DNA of 52,216 nucleotides from an uncultured Acetatifactor sp. (GCA_947586055.1 CANPXL010000020.1:1-52216), one strand, 5' to 3'; positions 7,397 through 16,778 are shown, counted from the first letter of the stretch. The notes: generated by a model not told the origin, from the sequence alone. Program-made: numbers and translations.

Positions 7397-7437
7397 CCGC
7401 GCCATTTTCCATGGCGCTCCCTCGCGCGGAACTGTCG
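7397..7437 (-). repeat. Small palindrome resembling a shrunken composite repeat
   Basis: On the minus strand GAGGGAGCGCCAT is followed after a few bases by AATGGCGCGG. These are the two outer arms of the second hairpin of the composite repeats found at 36.7, 48.9 and 50.7 kb, but with the internal 60 bp missing, and the flanks GTTCCGCG/CGCGGAAAC extend the palindrome. It may be an internally deleted relative. Confidence 0.3.
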
Positions 7438-7452
7438 GAATGCAAGCGCCTA

Positions 7453-7481
7453 TTGACTTCCGGGCGCTTCTTATTTAAAAT
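7453..7481 (+). promoter_or_regulatory. Promoter of the CE2 esterase gene
   Basis: TTGACT (7453-7458), 17-bp spacer, TAAAAT (7476-7481), 70 bp before the start codon. Confidence 0.65.
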
Positions 7482-7551
7482 GAAACTGCTGAAAAGAAAC
7501 TGCCGCAGTCCGAAACTCCGGCATCAGACAGAACCGAAAAGGAGAACACCG

Positions 7552-8616
7552 ATGACCACTTATCTTCCCGACCCGAAAAACATAAAGCCTCTGGGACGGA
7601 CCCTCTTTACAGACGACGTGCTGTGGATGGCCTTCTCCGGCTCCGGCGCGGCCTTCACCTTCCGCGGCACAAAAGCGCAGGTAACGATCCTTGCGGACGA
7701 ATCTGCCCGGATCCCCGGCAATGAGGACAACCTCGCCCGAATTGCCGTCTATGTAAACGGCAGCCGCGTGATCGACGCCATGATGGACGAGCCCAGGAAA
7801 GAGTTTACCTTCTTTGAAAGCGAAACGCCCGCGGACTGCAGCGTGGAGATCGTGAAGCTGTCCGAATCTGCCATGTCAACCGTGGGCATCGCGGGCATTG
7901 CCGTAAAGTCGGAGGATGGGATCCATCCCGCGCCGTACAGATCCCGGTTCATAGAGTTTGTGGGCGATTCCATCACCTGCGGCTACGGCGTGGACGACGA
8001 AAACGAGGAGCACCAGTTTTCCACCCGGACCGAGGACGTGACAAGAGCTTACGCCTACCGGACCGCCCAGGCGCTGGATGCGGATTACAGCATGGTGTCC
8101 TTAAGCGGCTACGGCATTATCTCCGGATATGTGGGCGAGGGCGAACCCCAAAAGCCGGAGCAGACCATCCCACAATATTACGACAAGCTTGGATTCTGCT
8201 ACGGAAAGTTTCTGGGGCGCGCCCCCGAGACGGTAAGCTGGCCCTTTGAGCGCCGGCCGGATCTGATCGTCATAAATCTGGGCACCAACGACGACAGCTA
8301 CACTCTCGACGATAACGCAAAACAGGAATGTTACCGCAGCGCATACACGGAATTTCTGAAAAAAATACGAAGCAAAAACCCCGGCGCAACGATACTCTGT
8401 ACGCTGGGGATCATGGGAAGAAGGCTCTGTCCCGTTATGGAGGCGGCCGTGGCGGCTTACCGCGCGGAGACAGAGGATTCCAATATTGCCTGCATGAGAT
8501 TTGAAGAACAGCTCCCCTCCGACGGCTATACCGCGAACTGGCATCCAACCGCCAAAACCCACGGCAAGGCCGCCGAGAAACTGACCGGATTTATCCGGGA
8601 GTTGATGGGCTGGTAA
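7552..8616 (+). CDS. CE2-type SGNH acetyl(xylan) esterase
   Basis: 354 residues from the ATG at 7552, which follows AAAAGGAGAACACCG; the frame is open further upstream but without a start signal. An N-terminal jelly-roll-like domain (about 1-125) precedes an SGNH hydrolase domain: nucleophile Ser140 in EFVGDSITCGYG, Gly in SLSGYG (184-188), Asn246 in LGTND, and His331 in WHPTAKTH. The two-domain layout with these motifs is that of carbohydrate esterase family 2, which removes acetyl groups from xylan or glucomannan. There is no signal peptide, so it should act on imported oligosaccharides in the cytoplasm. It ends 13 bp from the convergent pyrF. Confidence 0.82.
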   Translation: MTTYLPDPKNIKPLGRTLFTDDVLWMAFSGSGAAFTFRGTKAQVTILADESARIPGNEDNLARIAVYVNGSRVIDAMMDEPRKEFTFFESETPADCSVEIVKLSESAMSTVGIAGIAVKSEDGIHPAPYRSRFIEFVGDSITCGYGVDDENEEHQFSTRTEDVTRAYAYRTAQALDADYSMVSLSGYGIISGYVGEGEPQKPEQTIPQYYDKLGFCYGKFLGRAPETVSWPFERRPDLIVINLGTNDDSYTLDDNAKQECYRSAYTEFLKKIRSKNPGATILCTLGIMGRRLCPVMEAAVAAYRAETEDSNIACMRFEEQLPSDGYTANWHPTAKTHGKAAEKLTGFIRELMGW

Positions 8617-8629
8617 AACAGCCTTTGGC

Positions 8630-9565
8630 TCAGACCGGTCCGGCGCTCAGCGCCTGCGCGATATCCTCCCGCATTGCGATTACCGCCGCTCTGGCAGCGT
8701 CCGCATACCCCTGCTGCCCGAAGCGGGCGTACTGCTCCTGCTGATAGGCGGCGATGATCCCCCGGGAAGAGTTGATGATGGCGCCGAGACCGTCTTCGTT
8801 AAAGAAATGCACCAGATCCGCGCCCTTGCCGCCCTGCGCTCCGTAGCCGGGCACCAGGATAAACGCCTTCGGCATGATCTTCCGCAGGGTTCTGCCCTGC
8901 TCCGGGTAGGTTGCGCCCACTACCGCCCCCACATAGCTGTAGGAGCCGCTGCCCATGCACTCTTCGCCCCAGGCCGCGACCTGTTCCCCGACCAGCTCGT
9001 AGACGGGCCTTTTGTCCGCCAGTCTGTCCTGCAGCTCTCCGCTGCTGGGGTTGGAAGTTTTTACCAGCACAAAGATTCCCTTTTTCTCTTTTTTGCACAC
9101 GTTCAGAAACGGCTTTACGCCGTCCGATCCCAGATAAGGGTTCACCGTGGCAAAATCCTCGTCAAACACGCTCAAGACGCTGCCGCCCACCTGAACCTTT
9201 CCGAGATGGGCCGCCGCATAGGCCTCGGACGTGGAGCCGATATCGCCCCTCTTTACGTCGCCGATGACGATCAGGCCCTTCTCCTTACAGTATTTTACGG
9301 TCCTCTGAAAAACGGCAAGCCCCGGGACGCCGAACTGCTCGTACATCGCAATCTGCGGCTTCACCGCCGGGATCAGGTCGTACACGGCGTCGATGATCCC
9401 CTTGTTATACTGCCAGATCGCTTCCGCCGCCCCCTCCAGGGTTTCCCCGTATTCCCGAAACGCCGCTTCACGGATGTGGTCCGGCACGAATTTCATCATG
9501 GGATCGAGTCCCACAACAATGGGCGCGTTGGTCTTCTTTATCCTGTCTGTCAGCTTATCGATCAT
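8630..9565 (-). CDS. pyrF: Orotidine 5'-phosphate decarboxylase (type 2)
   Basis: 311 residues from the ATG at 9565, preceded by GGGGGAAA. The catalytic array D-V-K-R-G-D (103-108, IGDVKRGDIGST) is the DxKxxD signature of the decarboxylase; VGLDPMMK near the N-terminus and LVPGYGAQGG (phosphate binding) are also typical. The length of about 310 and these sequences place it in the longer type 2 group. It makes UMP from OMP in pyrimidine synthesis. No other pyr gene is nearby, so here it stands alone; the next gene on the strand is the unrelated GH26-like hydrolase 109 bp upstream. Confidence 0.95.
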   Translation of the reverse strand: MIDKLTDRIKKTNAPIVVGLDPMMKFVPDHIREAAFREYGETLEGAAEAIWQYNKGIIDAVYDLIPAVKPQIAMYEQFGVPGLAVFQRTVKYCKEKGLIVIGDVKRGDIGSTSEAYAAAHLGKVQVGGSVLSVFDEDFATVNPYLGSDGVKPFLNVCKKEKKGIFVLVKTSNPSSGELQDRLADKRPVYELVGEQVAAWGEECMGSGSYSYVGAVVGATYPEQGRTLRKIMPKAFILVPGYGAQGGKGADLVHFFNEDGLGAIINSSRGIIAAYQQEQYARFGQQGYADAARAAVIAMREDIAQALSAGPV

Positions 9566-9673
9566 AATTTCCCCCGTTCCCGCGCTCTCTCGCGCGTACC
9601 GCATTTCCGGCCCCGCCGCCCAGCGTTTTGCGGCCGCCGGATGATCCCACGCCGCTTCCCCATCCCGTGCGAA

Positions 9674-11113
9674 TCAGTTCGCCGGCTCTATCGGCTCAAA
9701 ACGTATCCTGATCTCGGGGAGCGCGTTCAGCGTGGTATAGCTGTTCAAAAGTCCGTCCTCCCGGCTCAGGTCGTTTTCTCCGCTGGCCGGAGGCGCGAAC
9801 AGCTTTAACGTCATGTCGCAGGGACCGGTCAGCGGCTTTTCATAGAAAGCGCTCATCAGGTCGATGGTCCTCGCCTTCGGGGACTTATAGAACCACCTGC
9901 CGTTCAGCTCCATCATCAGATTGGAATCGTCCTCAAAAATAACCTCGCAGAAATGCGGGTTGGCGTCAAAGTGCAGTGGAATCGCAATGCCTTCCGCATC
10001 CTCCGCCCCGCCCCAACGAAGCGTCACGGGAAGAGAGATTTCCTCCCCCTGGGTCATCTGCGGCTTAAAATAGTCGTCGTGAATAATCTCCCTGTATGTG
10101 GCAAGCAGCGGCTGCGCAATGCCCACCTCCGGATTGTTGGGATCCTCGATCTCAAGGCCGAGCCGCCCTCTGTCCCGGAACTGATACATGGAAAAGCTGG
10201 TAAACCATTCCGCCTTTTCCTCCTTCAGCAGATCACAGAACTCCTTAACCATCGCCGCCTGATCGTAGGGGCCCGTCACATCGCCGTCCGCATTCAGTTC
10301 GCTCATCATCATGGGCTTTACCGCGCCGCCGCAGAGCTCCCGGAAACGGTCATAAGTGCGCTTTGTATATTGGAAAATATCCCGGATGTTCCCTCTGGAA
10401 TGGGAATTTCCGCCCCGCTCCGCCACATCGTAGGGCCAGCCCCAGTGCAGCGCGAAATACTTGTCGATGGACCACATATCCGTATCCCGCACCGGCTGTG
10501 CAAAATACTCTTCCATCTCGATCTGTGTCTTTCCCTCGTCAACGCCGCCCGTGCAGAGGATCGTCTGCACATTGGGCGCATGCTCTTTGAGAATGCCGCA
10601 GAAACGGCTGTAAAACTCCGCGATCTCCTTGTATGTGCTCCGCTTCGTGTAGCAGAACCAGTCGCCGGTGCACTCATGGTTGACCCGCAGCATCATACGC
10701 CCGAAGGGCCTTAAATCTTCCGCGATGGCAATGAGATGTTCCTCCGGCACATGGGGATCGACGGTGAGGGTAAGCGTGACATCCTGTCCATGCCTGCGGA
10801 TGTCCCGCATGTATGTAAAAGGCTCGCCCTCCCTGCTTCCGTTCAGGCCGCCCCTGTACGGGAAATAGTCGTCGTAGGGGTAATCCCACGCGAACGCCAC
10901 GTCGGGTCTTGCGTGCACCACGCTCGCCCGCCCGGGCCAGCCCTCGTCCAGAGGATAATAACAGTACATCAGACTGATGCTGCGGTGAGGTCTTCCCAGC
11001 GTCTGCAGGATATAATCCTGATTTACATACTCTCCGCGCTCGGACCCGTCTCCCAGATCCACCGCGCACTTTGCCTTCCCCATATGAAGGGAATATGCCT
11101 TCCGTTCGCTCAT
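9674..11113 (-). CDS. GH26-like glycoside hydrolase (putative beta-mannanase fold)
   Basis: 479 residues from the ATG at 11113, which follows AAAGGAGACAGTT. The centre resembles a GH26-type TIM barrel: MMLRVNHECTGDWF corresponds to the R-x-x-HE-x-x-G-x-W stretch that carries the general acid glutamate, and KPMMMSELNADGD (near residue 290) could carry the nucleophile. A C-terminal beta-rich domain (about 340-479) may bind substrate. There is no signal peptide, so the enzyme is probably intracellular. Family assignment is tentative because the motifs are imperfect. Its start codon overlaps the stop of the GNAT gene (ATGA), so the two are translationally coupled. Confidence 0.6.
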   Translation of the reverse strand: MSERKAYSLHMGKAKCAVDLGDGSERGEYVNQDYILQTLGRPHRSISLMYCYYPLDEGWPGRASVVHARPDVAFAWDYPYDDYFPYRGGLNGSREGEPFTYMRDIRRHGQDVTLTLTVDPHVPEEHLIAIAEDLRPFGRMMLRVNHECTGDWFCYTKRSTYKEIAEFYSRFCGILKEHAPNVQTILCTGGVDEGKTQIEMEEYFAQPVRDTDMWSIDKYFALHWGWPYDVAERGGNSHSRGNIRDIFQYTKRTYDRFRELCGGAVKPMMMSELNADGDVTGPYDQAAMVKEFCDLLKEEKAEWFTSFSMYQFRDRGRLGLEIEDPNNPEVGIAQPLLATYREIIHDDYFKPQMTQGEEISLPVTLRWGGAEDAEGIAIPLHFDANPHFCEVIFEDDSNLMMELNGRWFYKSPKARTIDLMSAFYEKPLTGPCDMTLKLFAPPASGENDLSREDGLLNSYTTLNALPEIRIRFEPIEPAN

Positions 11114-11601
11114 AACTGTCTCCTTTTTTGCTGTAAGATCGTCTCCATCCCTATCTTCTGCGGTTTCATCCCGCATGCTTCATAAAAGCGCATCGCGCCG
11201 GGATTGCAGGTCCACACATTCAGCGTCACATTGTAACACCCCAATTCCCCGGCGTACCGCAGCACATATTCGTACAGAGTACGGCCGATGTGCTGTCCGC
11301 GCACCTTTTCGTCCACACAGAGATCGTCGATGTAAATTGTCCGGATGTCCGTCAGCACATTGTCGTGGGGATGCTGCTGTAGCATACAGAAAGCGTAGCC
11401 CAGCACCCTCTCTTCTTCGTCCACCGTCACGAAAATGGGCCTTTCGTCGTCCAAAAACATTTCCCTGAGCTGTCCGTCGGTATATTTCCGGTTATGATCC
11501 CCCTGGAACAGATCGGGCCTTCCCTTGTGATGCACCATGCACACCTGCTCCAGCAGGCTGTCGATCCCTTCCAGATCCTGTTCCCGCGCTCTTCTGATCT
11601 C
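11110..11601 (-). CDS. GNAT family N-acetyltransferase
   Basis: 163 residues from the ATG at 11601 (preceded by GGAGGGAGACC). The GNAT core is visible: IRTIYIDDLCVDEKVRGQHIG with the acetyl-CoA loop V-R-G-Q-H-I-G, then LYEYVLRYAGELGC and the C-terminal NPGAMRFYEACGMKP. It resembles RimI-type acetyltransferases but the acceptor is unknown. It overlaps the start of the GH26-like gene by four bases and shares its promoter at 11719. Confidence 0.88.
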   Translation of the reverse strand, partial: EIRRAREQDLEGIDSLLEQVCMVHHKGRPDLFQGDHNRKYTDGQLREMFLDDERPIFVTVDEEERVLGYAFCMLQQHPHDNVLTDIRTIYIDDLCVDEKVRGQHIGRTLYEYVLRYAGELGCYNVTLNVWTCNPGAMRFYEACGMKPQKIGMETILQQKRRQL

Positions 11602-11690
11602 CATCCGGTCTCCCTCCGCGCATGGTCCGGCTCCTGCGCCGGGCCGGGCGCGTCTTTCCATTTTCTATTCATAACGTTTATAACGGAAAA

Positions 11691-11719
11691 ATTGTACCAT
11701 ATTATGGAGATTTCTGCAA
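11691..11719 (-). promoter_or_regulatory. Promoter of the GNAT/GH26-like operon
   Basis: On the minus strand TTGCAG (11719-11714), 17-bp spacer, TACAAT (11696-11691), about 90 bp ahead of the start codon. Confidence 0.6.
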
Positions 11720-11813
11720 CAGCCAATGCTTCCTTCCACCGTATCTTTTGTAAGTTTTTAACAGTTTTCGATCCGAATTTTAAATTATTTTTGCCATTTT
11801 TTCAATAATCATC

Positions 11814-11842
11814 TTGTGTTTCCCCTTCTTTTTTTGTATAAT
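11814..11842 (+). promoter_or_regulatory. Promoter of the hydrogenase-like receptor gene
   Basis: TTGTGT (11814-11819), 17-bp spacer, perfect TATAAT (11837-11842). The AAAGGAGG ribosome binding site follows at 11872. Confidence 0.65.
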
Positions 11843-11890
11843 GTTGTTATCCATACAGTCAGACATCATGCAAAGGAGGAATCTATCGAA

Positions 11891-13843
11891 ATGGCTGATA
11901 CAACATCATTGGTCTATACTAATGACAAGTGCATCGGATGTAACAAGTGCACCCGCGTGTGCAGTTGTGAAGGAGCCTGCGTGACAAAAGTGGCTGAAGA
12001 CGGCAGCACCCGTATAGAAGTCGACGGCAATCGGTGCGTGGCGTGCGGCGCCTGCTTCGATGTATGCGAGCACAACGCCAGAGAGTACCTCGACGATACC
12101 GAGCGCTTTTTCAACGACCTGAAGGCCGGAGAAAAGATTTCCGTGCTGATCGCGCCCGCGTTTAAGGCAAATTACCCCGGCGAATATGAATCCGTTCTGG
12201 GCGGTCTGAAAGACCTTGGCGTCAACCACCTGATCAGCGTTTCTTTCGGCGCAGACATCACCACATGGGGCTATCTGAACTATGTTCAGCAGAACCATTT
12301 CCTGGGCGGCATCTCTCAGCCCTGTCCCGCCGTCGTACGCTATATCGAACACTACACTCCGGAGATGATCCCGAAGCTGTTCCCCGTACAGAGTCCCATG
12401 ATGTGCGCCGCGATCTACGCGCGAAAGACCATGGGGATCACGGACAAGCTTGCCTTTATCAGCCCCTGCATCGCCAAAAAGCTTGAGATCGACGACCCCA
12501 ACAACCACGGCGTCATTACATACAATGTGACCTTCAACCATCTGATGGAATACGTCCGCAGGAACAAGATCCGCGGAGCCCTCCGGTCCGACGAGATCGA
12601 ATACGGTCTGGGTTCCATCTATCCCATGCCCGGCGGCCTGAAGGAAAACGTGTACTGGTTCCTGGGCGAGAGCGTCTTCATCCGCCAGATAGAGGGCGAA
12701 AAGCACATGTACCATTATCTGGAGGAAAACAAAAAGCGCATTGCGAACAGCCAGACGCCCTACCTGTTCATCGACGCCCTCAACTGCTCTTCCGGATGCA
12801 TTTACGGCACCGGATGCGAAGCGGACAAAGCGGACAACGACGATGTGCTGTGCAGCCTCCTGAATATCAGGGAAGCATCCAAGAAGAACAGCCCCGGCAG
12901 CGCATGGAGCAAGAAACTCTCTCCCGCCAGGCGCCTGAAAAACCTGAACAAGCAGTTCAGCCATCTGAACCTGAACGATTATCTCAGAAAATATACGGAC
13001 CGTTCCGCGGAATGTAAGCATCTGATCCCCACGCCGGCTCAGGAAGACGCCATCTTCAACGAAATGAAGAAGTTTACCGCCTCCGACCGCAATATCAACT
13101 GCTCCTGCTGCGGTTACGATTCCTGCAAACAGATGGCGGAAGCGATCTTTAACGGGTACAGCCGCAAGGAAAACTGCATTTATTACATTAAAAAAGAAGT
13201 GGAGATTAACGGCGAGGAATCCCGCCGTCTCGCGGAGCAGCTGGACGAGGAAAAGGATGTCATCCAGCAGCAGAAGGATCTGATCCTGACCACTATCCGG
13301 GAGGTCAACGAAGAGTTTTCCAACCTGTACCGCTCCGTAGACGACATGGCTTCCGGCAATGAGAACAATGCCAATGAGAGCACAAGCATTTCCGGCGATA
13401 TCATACAGGTATCCAGCTTCTGTGAAGGCCTTGCAAAAGCGATGGATTCCATCCGGGATATCCTTAAGGAACTGGGCGACAACAACAACGAGGTGGTAAG
13501 CATCGCAAGCCAGACCAACCTTCTCGCCCTGAACGCCAGCATCGAAGCGGCCCGGGCCGGCGAGGCCGGAAGAGGTTTCGCGGTGGTGGCCAGCGAGATC
13601 AACAGTCTGGCCGCGGACTCCCGGGAGACGGCGAACCGAAGCAACGAAAGCCAGAACAGGATCATGGACGCCATCGACCAGATCATAACGGACACCAATA
13701 CGCTGCGGGACACGATCTCGGCCGTAAACGGAAGGACCCAGAATCTGGCCGCTTCCACCGAAGAGATCGCCGCATCCGTCACGCTGGTTCTTCAGACCGC
13801 AAACAGCATCCGGGAAAAACTACATGTGCTGGAAGGACTGTAA
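11891..13843 (+). CDS. Soluble [FeFe]-hydrogenase-like chemoreceptor
   Basis: 650 residues; start after AAAGGAGG. Order: two [4Fe-4S] ferredoxin motifs (Cys14/17/20/24 and Cys49/52/55/59); an iron-only hydrogenase large-subunit domain (about 80-370); a CGYDSC FeS domain (Cys404, 407, 412, 429); a coiled coil (435-480); and a methyl-accepting signalling domain with the hairpin tip near 538-570 ([26 protein letters not shown]). No membrane segment is present. H-cluster motifs are altered but cysteines are kept: SQPCP (Cys145) instead of [14 protein letters not shown] (Cys193), and CSSGC (Cys299, Cys303). The missing first cysteine of TSCCP is the proton-relay residue of catalytic enzymes, so this is probably a redox or H2 sensor signalling to CheA rather than a hydrogenase. 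Monocistronic with its own terminator. Confidence 0.88.
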   Translation: MADTTSLVYTNDKCIGCNKCTRVCSCEGACVTKVAEDGSTRIEVDGNRCVACGACFDVCEHNAREYLDDTERFFNDLKAGEKISVLIAPAFKANYPGEYESVLGGLKDLGVNHLISVSFGADITTWGYLNYVQQNHFLGGISQPCPAVVRYIEHYTPEMIPKLFPVQSPMMCAAIYARKTMGITDKLAFISPCIAKKLEIDDPNNHGVITYNVTFNHLMEYVRRNKIRGALRSDEIEYGLGSIYPMPGGLKENVYWFLGESVFIRQIEGEKHMYHYLEENKKRIANSQTPYLFIDALNCSSGCIYGTGCEADKADNDDVLCSLLNIREASKKNSPGSAWSKKLSPARRLKNLNKQFSHLNLNDYLRKYTDRSAECKHLIPTPAQEDAIFNEMKKFTASDRNINCSCCGYDSCKQMAEAIFNGYSRKENCIYYIKKEVEINGEESRRLAEQLDEEKDVIQQQKDLILTTIREVNEEFSNLYRSVDDMASGNENNANESTSISGDIIQVSSFCEGLAKAMDSIRDILKELGDNNNEVVSIASQTNLLALNASIEAARAGEAGRGFAVVASEINSLAADSRETANRSNESQNRIMDAIDQIITDTNTLRDTISAVNGRTQNLAASTEEIAASVTLVLQTANSIREKLHVLEGL

Positions 13844-13900
13844 ACCGGCCTGATCCGGCCGTCCGGCGGCAAAGCCTTTGCAGCCGTCAAAACAACAGAC

Positions 13901-13938
13901 AAAAGCCCTGCGAAAGGAAATCCTTTCGCAGGGCTTTT
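13901..13938. terminator. Bidirectional terminator, hydrogenase-like receptor / nrdD
   Basis: AAAAGCCCTGCGAAAGGA pairs with TCCTTTCGCAGGGCTTTT, a near-perfect 16-18 bp hairpin, with T run on the plus side and an A run on the other. Confidence 0.92.
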
Positions 13939-13980
13939 TTACAAGAACAGCCTGATCCGGATCTTCAGGAAAACGGCGCC

Positions 13981-16371
13981 TTACGAGAGCACCGCCGTCA
14001 GGCTTTCGGCGTACTTTTTGATGTTGGAGACATTCACATATTTCTTCTGGCTGTCCCCATTCACCACCACCAGCGTAGGCGCCTGCATGACGCCGTACCT
14101 TGCGGCCAGCTCCATATTCTCTTCCGCGTCAATGACCACGTATTTCACATCTTTCAGATATTCCCTGGCCAGCTTGCAGTTAGGGCAGGTCTTCGTGGTA
14201 AAGAGGTATCTCACATTCTGAGGTTCCTCCACGCTGACCTTTACATCCTCCGCAAAGTCAGACAGCGTGACGACGCTTCTGGCAGGGCGCTTCAGCACGG
14301 AGCGGGCCACGTCATACTCGGTGCGGTTCTCGTACTCCTGCAGCTTGCCGTCGTTCCAGTTCTGCACCGGTCTGTAATAACCTGTAATGCGGCTGTACAC
14401 TTCCGTTTTTGCCCCGCAGTGCGGGCAGATCTTCTGCTCTCCCGCCAGATACCCGTGCTCACGGCAGATGGAGTAGGTCGGGGAAAGCGTATAATAGGGC
14501 AGCTTGTAATTGTTGGCAATGGTGCGCACCAGAGACGCGGCCGCCTTCCAGTCCGGCAGCTTCTCTCCCAGGAAAGCGTGGAACACCGTTCCGGATGTAT
14601 AAAGGGTCTGCAGCTCGTCCTGTATGTCAAGGGCGTCAAAAATATCCGCCGAAAAATCAACCGGAAGGTGGGAGGAATTGGTATAATAGGGCGTATCCCC
14701 CGGCTTTCCCGCCGTCTTGATCGCGGGGAACCGCTTTCTGTCATGCTTGGCGAGACGATATGCCGTGCTTTCCGCGGGAGTCGCCTCCAGATTGTAAAGG
14801 TCGCCGTACTGTTCCTGATAATCGGACAGGCGGTTTCGCATGTGATTCAGCACTTCCTTCGCAAACTCCTGCGTCTTTTCGCTCGTCATGTCGGCGCGCA
14901 GCCAGTTGGCGTTCAGGCCGGCCTCGTTCATTCCCACCAGACCGATGGTGGAAAAATGATTTTCAAAGGATCCCAGATAACGCTTCGTGTAAGGATAAAG
15001 CCCCTCGTCCAAAAGCTTTGTGATCACGCCTCTCTTGATCTTCAGAGAACGGGCCGCCACATCCATCATGTGGTTCAGTCTGGCAAAGAACTCATCCTTG
15101 CTGGAGGACAGATAAGCGATCCTGGGCAGGTTGATGGTGACGACGCCTACGCTTCCGGTGCTCTCTCCGGAACCGAAGAACCCGCCGGTCTTCTTTCTCA
15201 GTTCACGCAGATCCAGCCGGAGACGGCAGCACATACTGCGGACATCGCTGGGCTGCATATCGGAATTGATATAATTGGAGAAATAGGGCGTGCCGTATTT
15301 TGAAGTCATCTCAAAGAGCAGCCGGTTGTTCTCCGTATCGGACCAGTCAAAGTCCTTTGTGATCGAGTATGTGGGGATGGGATACTGGAAGCCTCTTCCG
15401 TTGGAGTCTCCCTCGATCATGGTCTCGATGAAAGCCTTGTTGACCATGTCCATTTCCTTCTTGCAGTCCTTGTACCGGAAGGGCATTTCCTGCCCGCCCA
15501 CGATAGCCGGCAGCTCCGCCAGATCATCAGGCACGGTCCAGTCCAGCGTTATGTTGGAGAACGGCGCCTGCGTGCCCCAGCGGCTGGGAGTATTCACGCC
15601 ATAGATAAACGCTTCGATGCACTTTTTCACATCATAGTAACTCAGGTTGTCCACCTTCACAAAGGGCGCCAGATAGGTGTCAAAGGAAGAGAACGCCTGG
15701 GCGCCGGCCCATTCATTCTGCATGATCCCAAGGAAATTCACCATCTGGTTGCAGAGCACGGAAAGATGTCTGGCAGGCGCGGAAGTGATCTTTCCCGAGA
15801 TTCCGCCCAGTCCCTCCTGGATCAGCTGTTTCAGGGACCAGCCGGCGCAGTATCCGGTGAGCATGGAAAGGTCATGGATATGGATATCCGCGTTTCTGTG
15901 GGCATCCGCGATCTCCTGATCATAGATTTCCGACAGCCAGTAGTTCGCCGTCACCGCGCCGGAATTGCTCAGGATCAGGCCGCCCACGGAATACGTCACG
16001 GTGGAATTTTCCTTTACGCGCCAGTCCTCTACCTTCACATAGCTGTTCACGACGTCTTTATAGTCCAGGATGGTGGACGTCATGGTACGCATCTTTTCTC
16101 TCTGCTTGCGGTAGAGAATATAGGCCTTCGCCACTTCCTCATAACCGGCCTGCCCCAGCACTTTCTCCACACTGTCCTGAATGTCCTCCACCTGGATGCC
16201 GCCGTCCTTCACCTTATCCTGAAAGTCCGCGGTCACCCGCAGCGCCAGCAGATCGATGATGTCGTTGGTGTAATTCATCTGTGTCGCTCTGAACGCCTTC
16301 ATAATGGCATCGTTGATCTTGGTCAGCGTAAAATCCGCTCTCTCCCCGTTTCTCTTGATAACCTGCATCAT
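13981..16371 (-). CDS. nrdD: Anaerobic ribonucleoside-triphosphate reductase with C-terminal glutaredoxin-like domain
   Basis: 796 residues. An ATP-cone domain (about 3-95) begins MQVIKRNGERADFTLTKI. The glycyl-radical barrel follows, and the radical site is probably Gly664 in YSRITGYYRPVQNW. A metal site is suggested by CREHGYLAGEQKICPHCG just before it. After residue 715 a thioredoxin/glutaredoxin-like domain is fused: YLFTTKTCPNCKLAREYL with CxxC at about 729-732 and a cis-proline MQAPT. It reduces NTPs to dNTPs without oxygen; the fused domain suggests thiol rather than formate as reductant. The activase gene nrdG, usually next to it, is absent: a terminator follows. Two NrdR boxes lie just upstream of its promoter. 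Confidence 0.95.
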   Translation of the reverse strand: MMQVIKRNGERADFTLTKINDAIMKAFRATQMNYTNDIIDLLALRVTADFQDKVKDGGIQVEDIQDSVEKVLGQAGYEEVAKAYILYRKQREKMRTMTSTILDYKDVVNSYVKVEDWRVKENSTVTYSVGGLILSNSGAVTANYWLSEIYDQEIADAHRNADIHIHDLSMLTGYCAGWSLKQLIQEGLGGISGKITSAPARHLSVLCNQMVNFLGIMQNEWAGAQAFSSFDTYLAPFVKVDNLSYYDVKKCIEAFIYGVNTPSRWGTQAPFSNITLDWTVPDDLAELPAIVGGQEMPFRYKDCKKEMDMVNKAFIETMIEGDSNGRGFQYPIPTYSITKDFDWSDTENNRLLFEMTSKYGTPYFSNYINSDMQPSDVRSMCCRLRLDLRELRKKTGGFFGSGESTGSVGVVTINLPRIAYLSSSKDEFFARLNHMMDVAARSLKIKRGVITKLLDEGLYPYTKRYLGSFENHFSTIGLVGMNEAGLNANWLRADMTSEKTQEFAKEVLNHMRNRLSDYQEQYGDLYNLEATPAESTAYRLAKHDRKRFPAIKTAGKPGDTPYYTNSSHLPVDFSADIFDALDIQDELQTLYTSGTVFHAFLGEKLPDWKAAASLVRTIANNYKLPYYTLSPTYSICREHGYLAGEQKICPHCGAKTEVYSRITGYYRPVQNWNDGKLQEYENRTEYDVARSVLKRPARSVVTLSDFAEDVKVSVEEPQNVRYLFTTKTCPNCKLAREYLKDVKYVVIDAEENMELAARYGVMQAPTLVVVNGDSQKKYVNVSNIKKYAESLTAVLS

Positions 16372-16427
16372 TCCTCATACCTTTCCTTCTGTTGTATCTC
16401 AGAACGCAGGAACCGCCTGCATTATTT

Positions 16428-16456
16428 ATCATAGCATTTTACCCGCCAAAAGTCAA
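16428..16456 (-). promoter_or_regulatory. Promoter of nrdD
   Basis: On the minus strand TTGACT (16456-16451), 17-bp spacer, TATGAT (16433-16428). The start codon is at 16371. Confidence 0.75.
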
Positions 16457-16462
16457 TGCCGG

Positions 16463-16510
16463 ATACAAGATATTGTGTCTCTTTTTTCAACATGCCATAA
16501 CATATTGTGG
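16463..16510 (-). promoter_or_regulatory. Two NrdR boxes upstream of nrdD
   Basis: Box 1 at 16463-16478 (ATACAAGATATTGTGT) matches the NrdR palindrome ACACWATATATWGTGT at 14 of 16 positions. Box 2 at 16495-16510 (CCATAACATATTGTGG) matches at 12. Their centres are 32 bp apart, three helical turns, the usual NrdR arrangement. They lie just upstream of the -35 element. The nrdR gene itself is not in the window. Confidence 0.75.
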
Positions 16511-16750
16511 TTTTGTTTGAATAGAATGCAAAAAAGATACAATTCGGTCAATAGGGGAAACAGGGGACGTCTCCGGAAACAGGCGCAGAAGAGAGCAGAA
16601 AATACACAGGCAAAAACGGCAGGCGGCAGACAGGGGAACCGACAGCTTTCAAAAAAACGGATAACAGTCAAAAAAACGCGCAGAATATGTTACATCAGTT
16701 AAAATATCCACCTGCCTTCTCACTGTTTTTATGTGTTTTCTAAATAAGCA
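16511..16750. other. Noncoding region between divergent nrdD and XRE genes
   Basis: About 240 bp of A-rich sequence beyond the NrdR boxes. I see no gene, hairpin or repeat in it; it probably only holds upstream promoter sequence. Confidence 0.4.
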
Positions 16751-16778
16751 TTACACAACATAAAAATCATACTAAAAT
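16751..16778 (+). promoter_or_regulatory. Promoter of the XRE regulator gene
   Basis: TTACAC (16751-16756), 16-bp spacer, TAAAAT (16773-16778), 70 bp before the start. Confidence 0.45.

Noticed and set aside
11891..13843. Catalytic hydrogen-producing enzyme
   Set aside because: The TSCCP motif is changed to SQPCP and the protein carries a chemotaxis output, which fits sensing better.
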